A stretch of DNA of 64,000 nucleotides from Kalmusia sp. IMI 367209 (Eukaryota > Ascomycota > Dothideomycetes > Pleosporales > Didymosphaeriaceae). Position 1 is the stretch's first letter, and each line of letters begins with the position of its first letter. Made by a program: the position numbers and the translations under genes. The notes below the pieces were generated by a model. The model did no database searches, was not told where the DNA came from, and saw only the letters and a program-made list of their open reading frames with translations. The stretch is from the NCBI GenBank assembly GCA_027946365.1, contig JAPEUQ010000014.1, positions 496,001-560,000 of the forward strand. The letters run 5' to 3'. Below are positions 34,061 to 46,028 of the stretch, piece after piece.

Positions 34061-36198
34061 CTAAATCCAAGTTTTCTGATGCACAGCTCGCAGTTCCTGC
34101 AAGCCCAGCGCCTTCTCTCCATCGTCCATGTCCGGGCTCGGCGCCCGAGGAATAACCGTATGTCGCCCAACGAGGGCCTCCTGGTCTTCGCTCTCACGTT
34201 TGTGATCCGCCTTGTATGCCAGAGTAAGCTCCCGCTCGCTTGCCATACCGATGGCAATAATGTCTTCAAGACGGCTAGTCTTATACGTTGTTGACTTCCT
34301 CGGCACTGTGACGAGGAGATACAGCGCAGTGAGCATAGCGAGCAGCGGCGGCAGCGTGAATAGCAGTGCAGTCCGATTCCCCGAACCCACGCGTGTACAC
34401 GCAAATGTGGCTTTGCCCTTTGCAGGAGGCCGAAACTCGACGCTGTCTTGGAGAGGACTGCTTCCTTGCATGCTGTCGAGGGTCGACATCTGGCTCATGG
34501 TGATTCCAGCCGTGAGACCGAGGACATCTTCTAGCGCGTTCCCCGAATCGTTGAAGCCGTATGGTGGGCTCCGGATAAGTTGTTTCCAGTTGTCGACGGT
34601 TGAGTAGCGATCTGACGTATCTGTGACATTAAGCGCCTGATTGAAGATAGTATTGAGCATGCCATTCCAATAACGGCCTTCGGATAGGGGAGGAACGAGA
34701 GCGGCGACGGCGCCGCCTGCATAACCATTGCCAAGAGTCCAGTTGGCTTGGTTACCGGTCGCGGAATCACAACCGTCGACACCTGAGATGAGTTTAGAGT
34801 AGGAAGGGGTGGTGGTTAGTGTGCCTGTTTGTAGCTCGAGGGTGAGCGTGCGCCACTTGATTGTAGGTCGTACATCGATGTCACAGCTGACGGCGTATGT
34901 GAGATTCTTAGCGACGCCCGCCTTCATCGCTTCATAGCTATCGGCATGTTTGGCAAGGAAATCCGTGTCACCAACGGAGGCGGCAAGGGTCAGAGCAATA
35001 ATGTTTGTAGCACCCAGGGCAACAGTGCCTTTGCCCACGTTATTCCAGGTCGGACAAACGCGGGAGACCATGATACCAAAGGCGCCGTTTGGATCCTGGG
35101 CGTTCGCCTGCGTAAAGTTGCACCCTCCAGCGTCAACGGATATCTGATGATAAACAGCTTCGTCATCGCGGGTGTTTTGAGGGATATCCGACTTGAATGT
35201 TACTTTGCCTCCAGGTCGGCATTTTATTGGATTTGTAGCCATGACCGGGAGACACTGAGAGACCGTACGAAGGTTGGTTTGATTGATTTTATGGTGGCCA
35301 AGGGAGCCTTCAGATGGCTCGACGAGGTCCGGGAAATCTGTATAAAATATTTCGGGGGTTCCGATAGCTGAGCTCTGGATCCCGACTCCATTGCGGGAAT
35401 ATGCGACATGTGCTGGGTTGATAGTGTTGATAGAGCCAATAAATTGGGCGCCTGACCACGAAGGACACCCAAGATTAGTCGTAGCAAGGTATGCTGTTCC
35501 ATCGTCGTTGTTCCAGAATGTTCTATACTCCCACAGTGGTGAGCTGCGTTCCGTCTTATTATTGGGCATGAGCTTCGTGCACCCGTTGTCCGCTCCACTG
35601 TGTATCCGTGGTGAGTTTAATTCTGCGTTGCATGTTGTATCAGTCAACGTCACGGCTGCTACAACGGCTGCAGTGATAAGCGCAGTGAACAGGAAGGAAA
35701 ATTGCGGCAAGGCGGTGCTTCGGAAGGTTTTGGCTCGTTCCTGAAAAGTATTTATGCCGAGTACCTAAGCATCATGCACGATCAGCAAATGCCTCGTATA
35801 AATGCCTCGTCTCACCAACGGGGCAACCGGGGAATTACTAACAGCGCGCCACCTCTGCATAATGCGGGGATTGTGGTGGAGATGATATTTGACATCAGAT
35901 ATCTCATGGTTGATTTGGCGTAGCCATTGTTTCTGGATTTCGCCGCTGGCATAGCGGCTGATGATGGTCGCAAGGACTGTGATGACGATGTTGTATGCAA
36001 CCTTGAGATTATCAGCACCACTTCCAAAAAAAAAAAGAGCCGTTCAAGTTGGAAACACACCTTGAATTCGGTGGTGAGCCGCCAACCAGGCACATTGATT
36101 GTGACGAATACTAGAGTAAATGTGAAGACAACGATGCCGAAGAGAAGCAAAATTGCGGCCAGCAGATTGGCCGGCACTCCAGAAAGTCGATGGGACAT
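34061..36198 (-). CDS. Hypothetical multi-span membrane protein with a large extracytoplasmic domain
   Basis: I know similar uncharacterised proteins in filamentous ascomycetes but no function. Exons 36198-36061, 36001-35816 and 35740-34061 (introns 59 and 75 nt) give 667 residues. Hydrophobic spans are seen at about 9-32 (LLAAILLLFGIVVFTFTLVF), 48-63 (YNIVITVLATIIS), 121-139 (FLFTALITAAVVAAV) and 564-586 (LFTLPPLLAMLTALYLLV). Between the last two lies a region of about 420 residues with many Asn-x-Ser/Thr sites and scattered Cys, so probably lumenal or outside. The C-terminal 80 residues are charged and likely cytosolic. The start at 36198 has AAG before ATG; a Met at 36225 is also in frame. 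The joins are supported by phase and by restored spans. Confidence 0.75.
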
Positions 36199-37872
36199 CT
36201 TGTCCCAACTATAGAAACATAACAAGCGAGCGTAGGTCGAAGGTAGCTACCAGAGCTAGGTCCAGCGATGGTGAAGGTGCAGAAGTAGGTAAAGAGTGAC
36301 ACGAAGGCCAGACATTAAGAGAGGTCTGGAGATAAGCGGCCCAGGGAAGGATGAGTATTCCACTACGCAGGTACGCGACGGGTGGCGCTCGAGAAAGCCT
36401 GAACTCAGATGAGAGGCCTGAAGCTAGAAGTGAAACTCCGAAAGGTACAGTAGGATGGTGATTGGCCGAGAGTCCGGCGCTAGACCATACGAGGGGGCTG
36501 TACTAGCTGCCCCCATGCACTGTGGGCTGTTTCCAGAATACCACAACTCGATCCCGAGCCCCCGGTATAATGTACAATAACTATATTGGAGAGAAGGATG
36601 CAGTGGCAATGAGGAGTGGCGTACAAGTATCAACAACGCTATTAAAGACATTGGCCAACCTCACGCGCTTCGGCCTGAATCGCATATGGAGAATTTCCGC
36701 TCGTCTCCGCTCCGCAGGCGCATCGCCTTCTACTGTAAGCCCGTAGCGCCTATTGCAGAGTTGTCACCCCACATGGATATGAACCCAAGATCTGTGCATA
36801 CCCGACACGTATACTGAATCCCTGACCTTGCAGCGCTGGCCCCTTCACAGGCGGTTTTGTCGGGGGCGTCGGGGTATTCTTAGGACGGCATTCCTAGCCC
36901 CGGATGCTGCAGGAGGCGTCGTGCTCAGTACCATATGTTGGATGTGGGATGGTCTGGGGCTGGACCTGAGTTGTCGTCGACGAAGCTGCGCCGTGCCCAT
37001 TGAATCGATGCGGCCAGAACGTTGCCGTACCCCGAATGCGCCAGCTTTGAAATCGAAAATGGGAAGCTCACGCTGCGGTTTTCGTCTACCAAGGGCGATG
37101 GGGAGAATTGACAACGTATCCGACATAGTAATTTGGCGGCTGCCAGTCAATTTCGCGTAATTCCGTACAGTTTCGTACAGTGTATTAACCCAGGATACAT
37201 GATACAAACGCAGATCCTACAGAAGGTGTGGATTGCCACGTGCAGGGCGTCCGGCTCTACATCTCAGCCATTGTACAGGTTCGCTTGTTTTCGTCCGGGC
37301 GCGGTCAGGCAGCCTGTCGTGTATGCTCTCCACTTTCCAAATCCATTTGACAGTGTAGTGGTCACGTTATACGGTGTCCACCTGTGTAATCCGGAAAGCG
37401 TGGCTTGCGGAGCTCCTCAGGTAGAAGCTCTAGTAGAGGATCGACAACGCGTTCTCTACGGCGCAAGAGGCTCGAAAAGATTCCTGAAGAATCAGGCGAG
37501 CTACAGAGATGTGTGTATGTGTGATGTGGGCCTCACAACAGTCTCAAGATACGCGGGATGGCCAGCCGAGGCTCAGGACAAGGGTTCGGCTGCGCGCCAA
37601 TCAGCGTGTCCCTCATTCGGGTGCCTATTACGTCGTTTGGAGGGGCGTTGGGAGCTCATGAAAACGGAAAGGTTTACGAAACCATCAAACCGGTCTGCTT
37701 CCTTTGCTGCATGCCTCCAGTCCGCTTCACGCTGAGAGCGCCCTGTTCATCCACGCGAACTGCTGTTGCGCCATCTCTCGCTCCTTGCGTTACCTTCCGA
37801 CACGCTGCCCCCCACTTCCGGGCTGCCCCGCGAGCGCAGCGGCTGCTCAGATACCACTCACAGCTCCTCAGC
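36199..37872. other. Divergent 1.7-kb gap, no convincing gene
   Basis: Promoters of the membrane protein gene and the SPATA20-like gene. Open stretches at 36845-37207 (-) and 37133-37735 (+) lack recognisable features. An imperfect 10-bp repeat (TTCCGTACAG, TTTCGTACAG) lies near 37160-37181. Confidence 0.4.
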
Positions 37873-40235
37873 ATGGACACACGAGACATGTCGGGAGGCC
37901 CAACCCCCGCAGGCGACGACCTGAAGCTGGTCAATCGGTTGAACGAGAGCAGAAGCCCGTATGTGAGTGCCAGTGCCGTCCTCGACCGCGCAATGCGCCT
38001 GTGCTGATAATGCGCGCCTGCAGGTTCGCGCACACATGAACAACCCCGTTGCATGGCAGATGTGGGGTCCTGAAGCCCTGGAGCTGGCCAAGAAGTCGGA
38101 CAGGTTGATCTTCATCAGCATTGGCTACGCAGCATGCCACTGGTGCCATGTCATGGAGCGCGAGTCCTTCGAGAACGCCGAGGTGGCCGCTATCCTCAAC
38201 CAGTCTTTCATACCCATCAAGATCGATCGCGAAGAGCGCCCTGATGTTGACCGTATTTACATGAACTATGTTCAGGCCTCCAGCGGTTCCGGGGGGCTGG
38301 CCCCTCAATGTCTTCATAACCCCCGACCTCGAGCCTATCTTCGGAGGAACCTACTGGCCCGGGCCGGGTTCGACCATGGCTATGGGGGATCACCTTGGAT
38401 TCGTCGGAATCTTAGAGAAAATTCGTGATGTATGGAAGAACCAGCGACAGCGTTGTCTTGAGTCTGCCAAGGATGTCACTGCGCAGCTGCGAGAGTTTGC
38501 CGAGGACGGAAGCATCAGTCGCAAAGAAGGCGCCGACCAGGATGGCTTAGACCTAGACTTGCTGGAAGAGGCTTACGAACACTTTGCTTCGAAGTACGAT
38601 CCGAAATATGCAGGATTTGGTGCCGCGCCGAAGTTTCCCACCCCGACCAACTTGAGCTTCTTGTTGAAGTTATCGCAATATCCGAAGGCGGTCGCGGACG
38701 TGGTAGGGGCGAAAGAATGCACAAAGGCGAAGGATATGGTGTTAGCAACATTGTCTGCAATGAACAAGGGTGGTATACACGATCAAATTGGCAACGGTTT
38801 CGCGAGATACAGTGTCACGAGGGATTGGAGTCTGCCGCATTTCGAGAAAATGTAGGCATGCGCGTCAGACTACAATTGATGTATGCTAACATGTGTCAGG
38901 CTGTACGACCAGTCTCAACTACTACCAATTTACCTCGATGCCTACCTCCTCACGCGAAACCCTGAACATTTAGCCGCCGTCCACGATATCGCTACATACC
39001 TGACGAACCCCCCTATGCAGTCAAATTCTGGCGGCTTTTTCTCAGCAGAAGATGCCGATTCGTTATACCGGCCAACAGACAAGGAAAAGCGAGAAGGCGC
39101 GTTCTATGTGTGGACACTGAAAGAGTTCCAGACAATACTAGGAGACCGAGATGCGGATATCCTAGCAAAATATTACAGTGTGAAAGATGAAGGTAATGTC
39201 AGTCCGGAGCACGATGCCCACGATGAGCTTATCAATCAAAATGTACTTGCAATTAGCAGCACACCCGCAGACCTGGCGAAAGAATTCGCGCTGTCGACCG
39301 ATGAGATCGAGAACGTGCTCGCAGAAGGACGGAAGAAGCTCTTAGCTCACAGAGATAAAGAGAGACCGCGACCCGCACTGGACGACAAAATTGTTGTGTC
39401 CTGGAACGGCCTCGCTATCGGCGCCCTCGCTCGCACAGCAGCCTCGCTCTCCTTGTCCTCTGCCTCCCAATCAAAAGCATACCTTGCTGCCGCAGAAAAG
39501 GCCGCAGTATTCATCAAGAAAGAACTCTACAACGCTGACTCACGCACCCTTCTCCGAGTCTACCGTGAAGGCCCCGGCGCAGTCCAAGGTTTCGCAGACG
39601 ACTACGCATACCTCATATCTGGCCTGATTGACCTCTACGAAGCGACCTTCAACGACTCCTACCTTGAATGGGCCGACGCATTGCAAATATCGCAGATAGA
39701 CTTGTTCTGGGACAAACAGCATCTAGGCTTCTTTTCCACACCCGAGGGTCAGAAAGACCTGATTATGAGATTGAAAGATGGTATGGACAATGCCGAGCCA
39801 GGCACCAACGGTGTCTCGGCGCGGAATCTGGATCGTCTAGGCGCGCTGCTCGAAGACGATGCGTATGTCAAGCGGGCGCGTGAAACGACGTCCGCATTTG
39901 AGGCGGAGATCATGCAGCATCCTTTCCTGTTTCCGGGGATGATGGATTCGGTCGTCGCGAGCAAATTCGGCATCCGGCACGCTGTCATTACGGGCGAAGG
40001 TGAGAAGGTCGACGAGTGGTTAAGGAGGTATAGGGAAAGGCCGGCGGGCTTAGGCGTAGTGAGCAGGGTGGGGAAGTCAGCGGGGTCGTGGTTGAGGAAG
40101 AGGAATGAGTTAGTAAAAAGTATGGATGGAGAAAAGGAAGGGGTGATGGTTTGTGAGGCGGGTGCATGTAGGGAGGAGCTTGGGTGGGGGATGGAGGATA
40201 TGGGAGAGGCCGTTAGGGATATCAGTGAGCGATGA
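37873..40235 (+). CDS. SPATA20/YyaL-like thioredoxin-fold (DUF255) protein, one apparent frame break
   Basis: Exons 37873-37962, 38024-38851 and 38900-40235. Two frames of exon 2 must be joined at a run of six G (38291-38296): dropping one G turns [10 protein letters not shown] into [15 protein letters not shown], the family sequence, and gives 750 residues. The N-terminal domain has [12 protein letters not shown], then [19 protein letters not shown] with Cys68 and Cys71 as a CxxC-type motif, and [12 protein letters not shown]. The rest is an alpha/alpha-barrel-like region as in N-acyl-glucosamine epimerase-type proteins, with [32 protein letters not shown] at the second junction, [11 protein letters not shown] and [13 protein letters not shown]. 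The family is widespread but its reaction is unclear. Everything else is open and conserved, so a base-calling error is the simpler reading. Confidence 0.88.
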
Positions 40236-42966
40236 TATCGACATGATAATACACACTAACGGACGAACCACGATGATTTATGAAGGGCATGGGCGGGGTT
40301 AGGTGGGAATGGGTGGGAAATTTGATAAGATATCCTTTTCCTAACGCACATCGGTCGTTGGCGTTGCGGTTGTAGATAAAAGGCGTTCTTGCATACGTGA
40401 TGCGATGTCATATGCTCTCTAAAATATGAACATTGGCTTCATGCGGGGGTATTGGCTTTGAACCCTGTAGCAAGTACGCCTCGTATTCCTTAAAGAAGCT
40501 TGTCCAGCCTTCCCGAGCGCGTGGTCACCACTGACATATTGCATGAGTTTGTCCATTCAAAAATCTGAGCATAGGCATCTATCTCTCTTGGAGCGAGCTC
40601 AGCCGGCTTCATACAGGGTTGCGATGATTTTACATTTCCTTGTGATGTGCAAGTAAGACTCTAGTCCAAGTCTCACGGCTAACCCGGCCAAGGACAATCC
40701 ACAGGTAGCGGTTCGACTTTATTGCGCTCCGCGCTGGAGGCAGCTTCGATAAACCTGATGCACAAACGTGCGCTATATCAGATGCCACCATCGACAACCA
40801 CGAAGTCTTCGAGGATGTCCTATCCGCTTAGGAAAGAAACGAATACGCTTGTCCTGGGGAAGCAATCATGACTCAACAACACAAGATATCATGGACACTA
40901 TCCAAGACAGCTCCACACGACACAGGACAACACAAGACGAAGTGGATACGCTTCATAAATCAACGCGTCTACTTGTTTCTCGAATGGATGAGCAGAATTA
41001 TCTATTAAAGCAATTGTAGACAAAGCTAGCGAAAGACCAGAGTACAACCCAGCGGGGGTTCTAAGGAATGGGAGGCTGTAATTGATTATAAATTGATACC
41101 CCAAACGGACAGAGCGTAGTGCCAGGCAGATATGGTCGTGGCTGTGGTCTCGCAATCGCCAGTGTGCTTGAGTATTGTTAGCCGAAGAACCAGGGCAATT
41201 ACGGAGCGGGCCAACATCTTCAGACTCAAGCATATCTTGCCATAGTCGATTCAGGCCGGCGAATCTTTAAATTATGTTGGCATACCAAGGATGGTAATGG
41301 ATCGATCGCCTGGAATGAAAGTTGCTTGGACGAAGGTTATTGGAACGGTTCCTGTATGAAAAGAGGTGGCTGGACACCGTTATGGTACCTCTTTTGTTGA
41401 CGTTAGTCTCCAAAAGACCCAATGGAAGTGGAAAGTGGAAAGTTGTAGAATGTAGGGTGATGGACAGGATACTCCCTCGGTGAAAGGAAACTTGTGGGCG
41501 GGCAGTGGCGATCATTACAAGCGCGTAAAGAGCAGAAAGTGTATCCCCAAAACCGGTCGCCATCCGCGACGTGAACAGAGGCGATGGTACTACGGCGCTC
41601 GAACGTATGAAATAATTCAAGAACACCTTGTCGCAGCTGTGTCTCTCTGTCCTAGGAGCCTTCGATTGTTCATGTCCTTATTGAGAGAGAACAAAAGAAG
41701 AGAAATTTTCCATAGCAATTCGCTGCCATTTACGTGTTCGGAGGCGAAACAAGCTTGTCATCAGCGATGACGATGACTTCGATGTGAGCATGAGGTTCCA
41801 CAATCCTTGCGATTGATGACGTTTGCTCGATAGTGAGGCAGGCTTCTTATATGACGAAAGGCTGTTAAAGGGCGCCTGCAGCAGTCTGCCTAGACGTACG
41901 CATGGAGGCGTAGAAAACGTGTCGGTGTAGGTCCAGCCATGAACGTGGCTTAAAGTGCGTGCGAGCTGCTTTACTTCATAACCGCGCCTTACGGCTGTCT
42001 AGACACCAGGAGCCATTGTGGCGCTGGGAAGCACTAACTACTACAGGCACCGATTGCCAGAAGGCGAAGAAACCTGATCTAAGAGGTGAAAAAGAAAATT
42101 GAGAAAAAGAAAAATAAAGGGGGGTGGGGGCCAACTACCCTTCCTGTGGATAGCCTATCGCGCACATGGAGATAGAGAATTCTTGTCGCGACAGCTTTGG
42201 CCATGCCTGAGGTGAGGTTTTGCCATCCGCGCTGTCCCGCGTCAGCAAACACTCGCCTGGAGAGAGCACGAGAGCGATCGCGGCGCTCGAAGGCACTCCG
42301 CCTCATCTATATTTGTGTCAGAGGTTAGAGCTTAGGTTTGTTGTTATTGTAGTGGGGTGAAATTGGCGATCTAGTAGACAGAAGTTGTGCTGATCCGCGC
42401 TAGTTGTGGTGCCAGTCTAAAACAAGAGGGGCGCTGTGGTAGAGGAGTGTGTTGGAGAGAGCAACAAAAGATAGAGCTGCGGAGGCGAGGTTGAGGATGA
42501 GCCAAACAAGAGTAAATAGGAAGGAGAGAATTTAGTAAAGGTCTAGGGGCGCCCTGCAGGCTGTGTGATATGGGAAGTTCGATATATTCGAGGACTGCAT
42601 AACTCTACTCCGTGGTACTGTAAGGAGAAAGAGATAGTAGTATCACATCTGGTCTCGCATCACGATCAAAAGCGTATTCCAGCTTATTGTTATGGAATAT
42701 CTTTCTAAGATTGATTAAAATCGTTTGCACGAAAAGCGATTTCGCCGTTGAAGACTTCTAGGCACAGTTTTAAAGTGTTATTGGGCTTTGAGACTGGGCA
42801 CCAACAAGGTCTAGAGTCAGACCGCAGGGGAACCCGCACATGCGTGGATATCATGTCCCTTGATCGACTTTACTGAGTATAGTGTTCTGCCACACGACAT
42901 CGTGTACAAAGAACATCTTCTCTACCCATCTCTATTTTCCTCAGCCCTCGTCCTAGTTTGCCTGAA
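40236..42966. other. Gene-poor 2.7 kb
   Basis: This lies between convergent genes. I see no conserved product. A short coiled-coil-like open stretch (40891-41019, +, TTQDEVDTLHKSTRLL) and a purine-rich tract near 42085-42129 are the only things that stand out. It could hold noncoding RNA that I cannot recognise. Confidence 0.35.
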
Positions 42967-45205
42967 TCAAAGCTCCTCCAGGTCTTCATCGCCTAAGTCT
43001 AGAGGAGGAAAGTCGCCCGCCTCGCATCGCTCGGGTCGGAGGAAGACGCCATAGTTGTTGCTGCAATCGAAGTATCGCTTTCCTTTTACGGAGCCGTCAT
43101 TCTTTCCAGTGGGCTCATCGAGCGTGATGCCGACCCAAGAACCTATGCCAGGGATCTCAGGAACGGCACCAAGGAAGGATACTGTCCCTCGACGTGCATC
43201 TGATTCAGGTAGGAGACGTACGCGGGAGCCGAGTGTAAGTCCTGAAGAAATCAAGTCAGTCGATACTCTTGTTTCCATTACAATTTTCAATCTATCTCTT
43301 CGTGCGTTCGTCCGCACTCGCACGTGGCTGAAGCATCACAGCAGCTGACTCCGTTGGAGCTGTCTTGCGGAAGCCGAACAACCGACAGAAAGGTTGCAAA
43401 CATGACCAAAGACAATTTGGTCCAAAAAGAGCAGTGATGGCCCAAACAGCTTCACTTCCAAGCCGTTGGATGCGGTCCACCTCCCAAACCCGAAAGGTTG
43501 CATTTACGCCATCTCCTTGTTGAATGTGATGGTCCTATGTGCAACGTGAAAATGCTACTGCATTCTTCAGTGTTCGATTCATCGGTATTGCTCACGGGGC
43601 ATTCGTCTAGTCTTTCAAACGAAAGGCTGTTACGAAGAGGCAGTCTTTCGTAGATGCTGTTAACGGAAAGTAACCGATTCGAAGAGCGTTTGCAGGGGAC
43701 GAAACAGCCAAAGCAACGAGCAATGCGAAACTCAAGCGCCATTGTGGTTGTCAGAGCGTCGTTCAGCTGCTGTTGAGGCATTGGATATCGTCGCATTATT
43801 TCCCGCTTCGCCAAGGCGCGATGCAGGTCGCTTAACTAGGAAGTCGCCAATACGCGCGTACGCAGCACGTTAAGTAGCAATTTGCTTGCAGAAGCCGTTA
43901 GAGGGTAGACAAATCGATTTTGAACCGATCGTCGAGATTTTGATGAGCTTGCTTCTGCCAGTAAGGGTGACGGCCGAAGCAAAAGCCGACCAATTGTGGG
44001 TGACACATTTCCAGCATTCAGGGGGCATGATCTCTCCATGATTTGCGTCTAGCACGAGCATCTTCTGTGATGACAATCGTCGCGGCTTGCATTTACTTTT
44101 TTCCTGGCGGACTCCAATCCGCCACAACCGTGCGAGTGCACGAACGCACAATAAAACGATACTGTACTTACCTCTCTCCTCAATCTCACGCTCCGAGGCT
44201 CGGATCTTTTGCTGTTCAATTGAAGGCGCATTCGGGTCGAAGCGACCAAGCTTTTGATTCTTCTTCCATGCTAAGACGCTGTCTGATCGAGTTTCATATT
44301 CTGCAGTGGGCATGGTGTACTTGGGAACAGACGCCAAATCCGAGAAATCCGTACGTGCTCCAGGCGGGCGAGTGTCACCGACCTAGGCCAACAATGTCAG
44401 AACGTAAAGCCATCGTGTCAAGCCTTTCTGCTCGGTGAGATTGTGCACAGAGACAATCCAGATGAAATGACGAATTGCAGGGGTAGACGAGATGGGAACG
44501 CTCGAATTCATGGGAACCTAAAAAAAGAATGCTAGTGAATTGAAAAAGCAAGACCATGAGAAGAAAAAAGCTCGCCAAGTATCACTTCTGCGACGATACG
44601 TGAACTCGTAGCAGTGGACAGACTATTGAAAGATAACGTGGGAGACGGATGACAAAGATAGAGAGGGGCTGAGCGCATTGTGGGGCATCAGCGATGCGTC
44701 TCCACGCTGCATGTCGGGGTCCAAAGCCTCGAAAAACTGGCCTATGAGGCGAGGAAGACTAGTGCAGCAGCAGCAGCAGCAGCAGCAGACTGGCAAAGCT
44801 GGATTCGAAAATGGCCTGGTGGATGCTGACATGGGGAGCCCGACTTGTTTCAAATGGCAAGATGTGGCAGCGTGGGAGAGGACAGCGAGGGAGCAGGCCC
44901 AAGGACAAGGCCGGTAGTGTGGTTCAATGGGTAGGAGAGCAGTTGGCACTTACGGTGATCTCCGCGTACGGCTGCAACGGAAACGCGGCGAGCTGTGTGG
45001 CCTCTTCGTCGGCAGCAGAGATGGCGGTTGCATCCTGCGAGCCGACACGCAGCGAGAGCTGCTGGCAGGAAGCGGGAATTCCGGTGATGGGCTCGAGGCG
45101 CGTCTTGAGGAGGGCTATGGTCCACGAAGGAGATATGCGGCGCTCGGACGAGGAGTTGGCGGAGGAGATGAGCAGGGGAACGTCTGCAGCCGCAGCGAGG
45201 GACAT
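42967..45205 (-). CDS. Tubulin-folding cofactor B (TBCB/Alf1), CAP-Gly protein with long introns
   Basis: Exons 45205-44954, 44382-44172 and 43241-42967 give 245 residues, the usual size. Cofactor B binds alpha-tubulin in folding and dimer breakdown. Residues 9-84 form the ubiquitin-like domain (VPLLISSANSSSERRISP ... PLQPYAEIT). The linker has VGDTRPPGARTDFSDL, YTMPTAEYETRSDSVLAWK and a helix ending IEERG. The CAP-Gly domain (about 158-230) has RVRLLPESDARRGTVSF, GSWVGITLDEPTGKNDGSV and KRYFDCSNNYGVFLRP, matching the GKNDG tubulin-binding loop. The C terminus ends DLEEL, close to the usual acidic end. The introns are 571 and 930 nt, far above the norm here; the first carries a (CAG)8 tract. 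Splice phases close exactly. Confidence 0.92.
43242..44171 (-). other. 930-nt intron of the TBCB gene
   Basis: GTAAGT donor, TTCTTCAG acceptor. The joined protein matches the family across the junction, so no exon is missing. I found no tRNA, transposon end or conserved ORF inside; a T-arm-like hairpin near 43905-43925 has no matching acceptor stem. Confidence 0.75.
44765..44788. repeat. (CAG)8 microsatellite in TBCB intron 1
   Basis: Eight perfect CAG units on the plus strand (CTG in the transcript), inside the 571-nt first intron. Confidence 0.95.
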
Positions 45206-45745
45206 TTTGGCGGCTTGTCGTTCGAAGGGTGCCGGTCAGGTGGAGGCCTGAGTAACCCCGAGCCAGCTGGGCTGGTGTTGGATAGATTTGGCGGCGCTAT
45301 GTTATTCCGACCTAGGAAAGAAGGTGCGATGGGCACCAATGCGTGCCTTGACCGGCGGCCGTGGGCAGACAGGCGAGGACTACCACGACGACAAACGACG
45401 TCGACGGCGGGCGGCGGTCCAGGGCTGTCGCCGTGAGAGGTTGCAAGTGGGCATGCAGCGTGTGCAGCAGGGCTAGCGCCCCGATGTGGGCGGGCGATGC
45501 GGGCGAGGGGAGCAGGAATAGGCAAGGTGGAGGGTGGGTGCAGAGTGGGTGCAGGCTGCGCCGAGAAGGGAAGCTCTAACGAGTTCTGACGAGTTCTACC
45601 GATGCCAAGGCCGTAGTTTGGCCAGCGCGAAATATCTCGTCACCGCTGTGGCTGTCCCTGCGCAGACTGCCGTGCCACTCCCGGAAACATCCCACGCCCG
45701 CTGGAAACAACAGTTCACCACCCCCGCTGCCGTGCCATCTGTCAT

Positions 45746-45781
45746 CGCATCTGCCCTCGCGTCTGCCCTCGCGTCTGCCCG
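45746..45781. repeat. 12-bp tandem repeat, three copies
   Basis: Units cgcatctgccct, cgcgtctgccct and cgcgtctgcccg follow one another. Confidence 0.85.
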
Positions 45782-46004
45782 TCTCCAACCGGCCGGCCTG
45801 CTGCTTGCTTTTTCTTCTTCTGGCCGACGCCCGCACGAGCTTCACCTTTCCGCCTCGTCTGCCCGCGTGCTTCGTCAGCCAAGGCCTGTGATATTGCTGC
45901 TAATCACACTCCCCCTTCGCCGCGGCACAGATCATCGAGCACCCAACACCCGTTTCGTGGCCGCCGCCGCCGTCCGGCCGCGGTCTGGTCAGTTCGGTCT
46001 GGTT

Positions 46005-46028
46005 GCTCAGTCGCTCAGTCGCTCCGTC
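46005..46028. repeat. 8-bp tandem repeat, three copies
   Basis: gctcagtc, gctcagtc and gctccgtc in a row. Confidence 0.85.

Noticed and set aside
37133..37735. 200-codon open frame (+) upstream of the SPATA20-like gene
   Set aside because: Composition is irregular and Cys/Arg-rich with no recognisable motif; likely promoter sequence.
40236..42966. CRISPR, phage or bacterial transfer signals
   Set aside because: None in this gap or elsewhere; spliced eukaryotic genes throughout.
43880..43960. Possible tRNA in the TBCB intron (T-arm-like hairpin, minus strand)
   Set aside because: A 5-bp stem with a TTCAAAA loop is present, but no acceptor or anticodon stem pairs with it.
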